NCBI GenBank assembly: GCA_029212905.1
Contig: JARGPB010000005.1
Span: forward strand, 62,001-126,000
Length of the DNA: 64,000 bases
Reading direction: 5' to 3'
DNA from: Thalassovita sp.
GTDB taxonomy: Bacteria; Pseudomonadota; Alphaproteobacteria; Rhodobacterales; Rhodobacteraceae
Below the pieces are notes generated by a model, which ran no database searches, had not been told where the DNA came from, and saw only the letters and a program-made list of their open reading frames with translations. The position numbers and the translations under genes were made by a program. Shown in pieces: positions 60,431 to 64,000 of this stretch (position 1 is its first letter; every line of letters starts with the position of its first letter).

Positions 60431-60585
60431 TAGATCGCTCCTTTTTCAGGCACTTAGCCTGTATGATGCTGACAGGATAGGCGTGGACACGCGCCAACTC
60501 ACCCCTGAAAGTGTTTCAAGAATTTCTTGAAAGTGGCAAGAGCCCCTGCTGCCGTACAACCATTCACACGTGAAAGAGGTCAAAA

Positions 60586-61998
60586 ATGCAGCGTTACCCA
60601 CGCAATATGGTCGGATACGGTCCCCGTATACCCAAAGTCGAATGGCCCGGTCAGGCCAAAGTCGCCGTGCAGTTCGTGCTGAACTACGAAGAGGGTGGTG
60701 AAAACTGCGTCCTGCACGGAGATGCCGCCTCCGAGGCGTTCCTGTCCGACATCGCAGGCGCCGCCCAATGGCCCGGACAGCGCCATTGGAATATGGAATC
60801 GATCTATGAATACGGCGCGCGCGCCGGGTTCTGGCGGCTCCACCGGCTGTTCACCCAGGCCGACATCCCGCTCACCATCTATGGTGTCGCCACCGCGCTG
60901 GCCCGCTCGCCCGAGCAAGTCGAAGCGATGAAAGCTGCCGACTGGGAGATCGCCTCGCACGGGTTGAAATGGGTCGAACACAAAGACATGCCCGAGACCG
61001 AAGAGCGCGCAGCCATAGCCGAAGCCATCCGCCTGCATACCGAGGTCGTCGGCGAACGCCCCTTGGGCTGGTACACGGGGCGCTGTTCGGAAAACACCGT
61101 TCGCCTGGTCGCCGAAGAAGGCGGATTTGAATATGTCTCAGACACTTACGATGACGATCTGCCCTATTGGCTTGAGATCGAAGACCGCGACCAGCTGATC
61201 ATCCCCTATACGCTCGAGGCGAATGACATGCGGTTCGCCACCGCGCCCGGCTATATCACCGGCGAGCAGTTCTTTACCTATCTGAAGGACGCGTTTGACG
61301 TTCTCTATGCCGAAGGCAAGGCTGGCGCGCCCAAGATGATGAGCATCGGCCTGCATTGCCGCCTCATCGGGCGACCCGGCAAAATCGCGGGACTAAAGCG
61401 TTTCATCGACTATATTCAGGGGTTCGAAAACGTCTGGACACCGCGCCGGATCGACATCGCGCGCCACTGGGCCAGCGCCCACCCACATCAGCGGTTCGAG
61501 CGGCCCAGCGAAATGACTCGCGACCGTTTCGTTGCCCAATTCGGCGGCATCTTTGAACACTCCGCCTGGATCGCAGAGCGCGCCTATGATCTGGAACTTG
61601 GCCCCGCGCATGACACGGCAATCGGCGTCCACAGCGCGCTGGCCCGCATTTTCCGATCTGCCAGCGATACAGAGCGGATGGGCGTGCTGCGCGCCCACCC
61701 CGATCTGGCCGGCAAACTGGCCGCCGCCAAGCGGCTAACCACGGAATCGACATCAGAGCAGGCCAGCGCCGGGCTGGACGCCCTGACCGCCCAAGAGCAT
61801 CAGACCTTCACGCAGTTGAATGATCAATACACTCAGAAACATGGTTTCCCCTTCATCATCGCGGTGCGGGACCACACAAAATCCAGCATCCTGCAAAGCT
61901 TCGAACGCCGGGTAAACAACGATACGCAAACCGAATTTTCCGAGGCCTGCAAACAGGTCGAGCGCATCGCCCGCCTGCGCCTAGAGGAGCTGCTATGA
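60586..61998 (+). CDS. puuE: Fused allantoinase (PuuE) and OHCU decarboxylase (UraD)
   Basis: 470 residues in two parts. Residues about 1-305 are the PuuE metal-independent allantoinase (polysaccharide-deacetylase fold): YPRNMVGYGPRIPKVEWPGQAKVAVQFVLNYEEGGE, ESIYEYGARAGFWRL, SHGLKWVEHKDM, LGWYTGRCSENTVRLV, IGLHCRLIGRPGKI. Residues about 310-470 are UraD: MTRDRFVAQFGGIFEHSAWIAERA, RAHPDLAGKLAAAKRLTTES, HGFPFIIAVRDHTKSSILQSFERRV. So one protein makes (S)-allantoin from OHCU and opens it to allantoate. It overlaps the next gene by 4 bp. Confidence 0.94.
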   Translation: MQRYPRNMVGYGPRIPKVEWPGQAKVAVQFVLNYEEGGENCVLHGDAASEAFLSDIAGAAQWPGQRHWNMESIYEYGARAGFWRLHRLFTQADIPLTIYGVATALARSPEQVEAMKAADWEIASHGLKWVEHKDMPETEERAAIAEAIRLHTEVVGERPLGWYTGRCSENTVRLVAEEGGFEYVSDTYDDDLPYWLEIEDRDQLIIPYTLEANDMRFATAPGYITGEQFFTYLKDAFDVLYAEGKAGAPKMMSIGLHCRLIGRPGKIAGLKRFIDYIQGFENVWTPRRIDIARHWASAHPHQRFERPSEMTRDRFVAQFGGIFEHSAWIAERAYDLELGPAHDTAIGVHSALARIFRSASDTERMGVLRAHPDLAGKLAAAKRLTTESTSEQASAGLDALTAQEHQTFTQLNDQYTQKHGFPFIIAVRDHTKSSILQSFERRVNNDTQTEFSEACKQVERIARLRLEELL

Positions 61999-62813
61999 CC
62001 ACCTACGCTTTTCCACCCGGTGGGCATCCTCAGCAACACGGCAACCCCGAAGGTACCGCCGTCTTCACCGAGGCCTATGCCGTGATCCCCGGCCACACGA
62101 TGCGGGACATCGTGACCAGCTTCTTACCCGGATGGAACGGGATGCGCATGTGGGTCCTGGCGCGCCCGCTCAGCGGCTTTGCTGAAACCTTTGCTCAATA
62201 CGCGGTTGAACTGTCCCCAGGTGGCGGCTGCGCAGACCCCGAACCGGATATCGAAGCCCAGGCTGTTCTGTTTGTCGCCTTTGGCGAGCTGCGCCTCTCC
62301 ATTGGTGGCGCGCGCCAGGACCTTAAGGCGGGGCATTTCGTCTATATCCCGGCCGGTGCACACTGGGAGATCTGGAACACCTCGGACGCGCCCTGCGGCT
62401 TTCACTGGATTCGCAAACGCTATGAACGGATCGAAAGCCTGAACCCCCTGACGGCCTTCACGCTACACGAAACCGAGGTCCACAAGGCCCAGATGCCTGA
62501 CTGCGATGGCGTCTGGTCCACGCAGCGGTTTTTCGACCCTTTCGACATGCGCCATGATTTCCACGTCAATATCGTCAATTTCGAACCCGGCGGGCGCATC
62601 CCCTTTGCCGAAACCCACGTGATGGAGCACGGACTCTACGTGCTCCAGGGTACCGCCCGCTACCTGCTGAACAAGGACTGGGTCGAGGTCGGCCCCGGCG
62701 ACTTCATGTGGCTGCGCGCCTTTTGCCCTCAGGCCTGTATCGCCACCGGAGACGAACCCTTCCGCTACCTGCTGTACAAGGACGTGAACCGTCACCCGAA
62801 ACTGCATCTCTGA
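61995..62813 (+). CDS. allE: (S)-ureidoglycine aminohydrolase, double-cupin
   Basis: 272 residues, two cupin domains. It begins YAFPPGGHPQQHGNPEGTAVFTEAYAVIPGHTMRDIVTSFLPGW; the second cupin has FEPGGRIPFAETHVMEHGLYVLQGTARYLLNKDWVEVGPGDFMWLRAFCPQACIATG, with Glu/His metal ligands (Mn expected). Releases ammonia from ureidoglycine to give ureidoglycolate. Coupled to puuE-uraD by ATGA and followed, after a repeat, by allA. Related cupins exist, but position confirms the role. Confidence 0.88.
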   Translation: MTTYAFPPGGHPQQHGNPEGTAVFTEAYAVIPGHTMRDIVTSFLPGWNGMRMWVLARPLSGFAETFAQYAVELSPGGGCADPEPDIEAQAVLFVAFGELRLSIGGARQDLKAGHFVYIPAGAHWEIWNTSDAPCGFHWIRKRYERIESLNPLTAFTLHETEVHKAQMPDCDGVWSTQRFFDPFDMRHDFHVNIVNFEPGGRIPFAETHVMEHGLYVLQGTARYLLNKDWVEVGPGDFMWLRAFCPQACIATGDEPFRYLLYKDVNRHPKLHL

Positions 62814-62864
62814 TTTCATCTTGCCCAAATACTCACGGGGGGTCCGGGGGGCCGTCAGCCCCCC
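62814..62864 (-). repeat. Composite repeat: 21-bp element plus G/C palindrome inside the ureide operon
   Basis: Starts directly at the stop of the previous gene. On the minus strand a palindrome (GGGGGGC and GCCCCCC around five bases, 62846-62864) precedes GGACCCCCC and the repeat element (GAGTATTTGG, GCAAGATGAAA, one base shorter than the others). Same compound order as in the glc operon, and again between two genes of one operon. Confidence 0.82.
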
Positions 62865-62885
62865 GCCTGCTGAACGGAACCGCTT

Positions 62886-63374
62886 ATGACCACAACGATC
62901 AATGCCACCGCCCTGACCGCCGAAGCTTTCGCCCCTTATGGCGATGTGCTTCAGGCTGCGGGCGACCCGGACAAGATCATCAATCAGGGCTTTTGTGGGC
63001 GGTACCATGATCGCGCGCAGCTGGATTTCGGCACGGATGGCCGCGCCGGAATTTCGCTGTTTCACGCGCACCCGCGCAGCCTTCCCTACACGTTGGATCT
63101 GGTCGAGCGCCACCCAGACGGCAGCCAGGCCTTTATCCCCATGAGCCATGATGAATGGCTGGTCATCGTTGCCGATGACACCAACGGCACGCCAACCGGC
63201 ATCCGCGCCTTTCTGGCCGCGCCGGGGCAGGGCATCAATTTCCATCGCGGCACCTGGCATGGGGTTCTGACACCTCTGCATGCGCCGGGCCTATTTGCGG
63301 TGGTGGACCGCATCGGGGACACGGCGAACCTCGAAGAATACGCACTGAACCAACCATACCTCATCACACGATAA
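62886..63374 (+). CDS. allA: Ureidoglycolate lyase
   Basis: 162 residues, AllA family. ALTAEAFAPYGDVLQAAGDPDKIINQGFCGRYHD at the start, FHAHPRSLPYTLDLVERHPDGSQAFIPM, and NFHRGTWHGVLTPL with cupin-type metal ligands. Cleaves ureidoglycolate to glyoxylate and urea, the last step of this cluster. The glyoxylate links to the glycerate kinase and hydroxypyruvate isomerase in the window. Confidence 0.94.
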   Translation: MTTTINATALTAEAFAPYGDVLQAAGDPDKIINQGFCGRYHDRAQLDFGTDGRAGISLFHAHPRSLPYTLDLVERHPDGSQAFIPMSHDEWLVIVADDTNGTPTGIRAFLAAPGQGINFHRGTWHGVLTPLHAPGLFAVVDRIGDTANLEEYALNQPYLITR

Positions 63375-63412
63375 CCCCCGACAAGAGGGGCCATCACCAA
63401 CAGGAGCAAGGG

Positions 63413-64000
63413 ATGACTGATACTTCACTAGGAACACCAGACCAATTACGAGATCCAAATTACACCCCACCCATGATCAAGGCCGTACCGCTGGGCATCC
63501 AGCACGTTCTGGCGATGTTCGCCAGTAACGTAACCCCGGCCATCATCGTCGCGGGGGCAGCGGGATTCGGCTTTGGCTCGAACAGTCCTGATTTTCCGAA
63601 CCTGATTTACATGATCCAGATGTCGATGCTGTTTGCAGGCATCGCCACACTGTTTCAATCCATCGGCATGGGCCCCGTGGGCGCCCGCCTGCCGATCGTG
63701 CAAGGGACGTCTTTTGCCTTCTTGCCCGTGATGATCCCAGCCGTCGCAGGCCAGGGCACCGCAGGCATGGCGGGGCTGATGACCGGCATCGTAATCGGAG
63801 GGATCTTCCACTTCGCACTGGGAACTGTGATCGGCAAGATCCGTTTTGCCCTGCCTCCGCTTGTCACTGGCCTGATCGTGCTGATGATCGGCCTGTCGCT
63901 GCTGAAGGTCGGCATTCAATATGCTGCGGGCGGCGTGCCCCTGATGGGCAAGCCTGAATTTGGATCGCTGGCCATGTGGATCCCTGCCTTGGTGGTGATC
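63413..64000 (+). CDS. NCS2-family xanthine/urate permease, N-terminal part
   Basis: 196 residues before the window ends; the family is about 450-480. It begins MTDTSLGTPDQLRDPNYTPPMIKAVPLGIQHVLAMFASNVTPAIIVAG, the typical first helix of nucleobase:cation symporter-2. QMSMLFAGIATLFQSIGMGPVGARLPIVQGTSFAFLPVM is the signature TM3/4 region seen in PbuX/UacT. Downstream of allA with GGAGCAAGGG before the ATG, so it is probably part of the ureide operon and imports urate or xanthine. The 3' end is beyond the right edge. Confidence 0.9.
   Translation, partial: MTDTSLGTPDQLRDPNYTPPMIKAVPLGIQHVLAMFASNVTPAIIVAGAAGFGFGSNSPDFPNLIYMIQMSMLFAGIATLFQSIGMGPVGARLPIVQGTSFAFLPVMIPAVAGQGTAGMAGLMTGIVIGGIFHFALGTVIGKIRFALPPLVTGLIVLMIGLSLLKVGIQYAAGGVPLMGKPEFGSLAMWIPALVVI

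Overview
The window comes from a GC-rich alphaproteobacterium, most likely a marine Rhodobacterales (Roseobacter-group) species. The grounds are the gene content (taurine:pyruvate aminotransferase with a TauR-type MocR regulator, creatinase, split MnmD/MnmC, DUF1523 and DUF5928 proteins, fused PuuE-UraD) and the codon and base composition. It is ordinary dense chromosome: about 57 protein genes, short gaps, and no rRNA, tRNA, CRISPR array, insertion sequence, integrase or phage genes that I could see. Seven copies of a short 21-22 bp repeat are scattered between genes, sometimes inside operons.

Layout. 1-7.9 kb: 3' part of a glycerate kinase (-), taurine aminotransferase tpa (+) behind a direct-repeat operator, an ArsR regulator with a cysteine-bearing permease (-), tauR (+) with its own operator, then a phosphotransacetylase and acetate kinase (+). 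7.9-14.9 kb: a seven-gene minus-strand cluster of unknown function (coiled-coil protein, unrecognised protein, AAA+ ATPase, a frameshifted small membrane protein, a DUF6638-like protein, two more membrane proteins). 15.1-23.2 kb: creatinase, a P1-family self-cleaving hydrolase, an alpha/beta hydrolase, gabD, a globin, a PLP aminotransferase, an Hsp20 gene with a heat-shock promoter and ROSE-type RNA thermometer, and a secreted trypsin-like protease. 23.3-27.3 kb: glcDEF glycolate oxidase. 27.4-28.9 kb: three small membrane or secreted proteins. 28.9-35.6 kb: a moxR-DUF58-DUF4159 operon tightly coupled by four-base overlaps. 35.6-41.3 kb: DUF1285, hydroxypyruvate isomerase, VOC protein, YafY-type regulator, TesB, zinc-type CDF exporter, a lone ABC ATPase, and a 57-residue zinc finger. 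41.7-50.5 kb: polA, a GT14-like glycosyltransferase divergent from a sulfotransferase, a PfkB kinase, nth, an Ada-like repair protein, and an OmpA lipoprotein. 50.5-60 kb: EamA transporter, mnmD and mnmC as separate divergent genes, lytic transglycosylase, dapA, cold-shock protein, tyrB, sseA, a glycine-rich protein, smpB. 60-64 kb: ureide (uric acid/allantoin) catabolism running off the right edge in an NCS2 permease.

How the genes connect. Several modules feed small carbon and nitrogen compounds into central metabolism. Taurine gives sulfoacetaldehyde, and the pta/ackA pair would handle acetyl phosphate, but the enzyme between them (Xsc) is not in this window. Glycolate oxidase and ureidoglycolate lyase both give glyoxylate, and glycerate kinase and hydroxypyruvate isomerase act on the next C3 intermediates. 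Creatinase and ureidoglycolate lyase both release urea. The strongest candidate for an undescribed system is the 7-gene AAA+/coiled-coil/membrane cluster at 7.9-14.9 kb. The best regulatory finds are the TauR-like direct repeats and the Hsp20 thermometer. All assignments are from reading the sequence; no database search was run.
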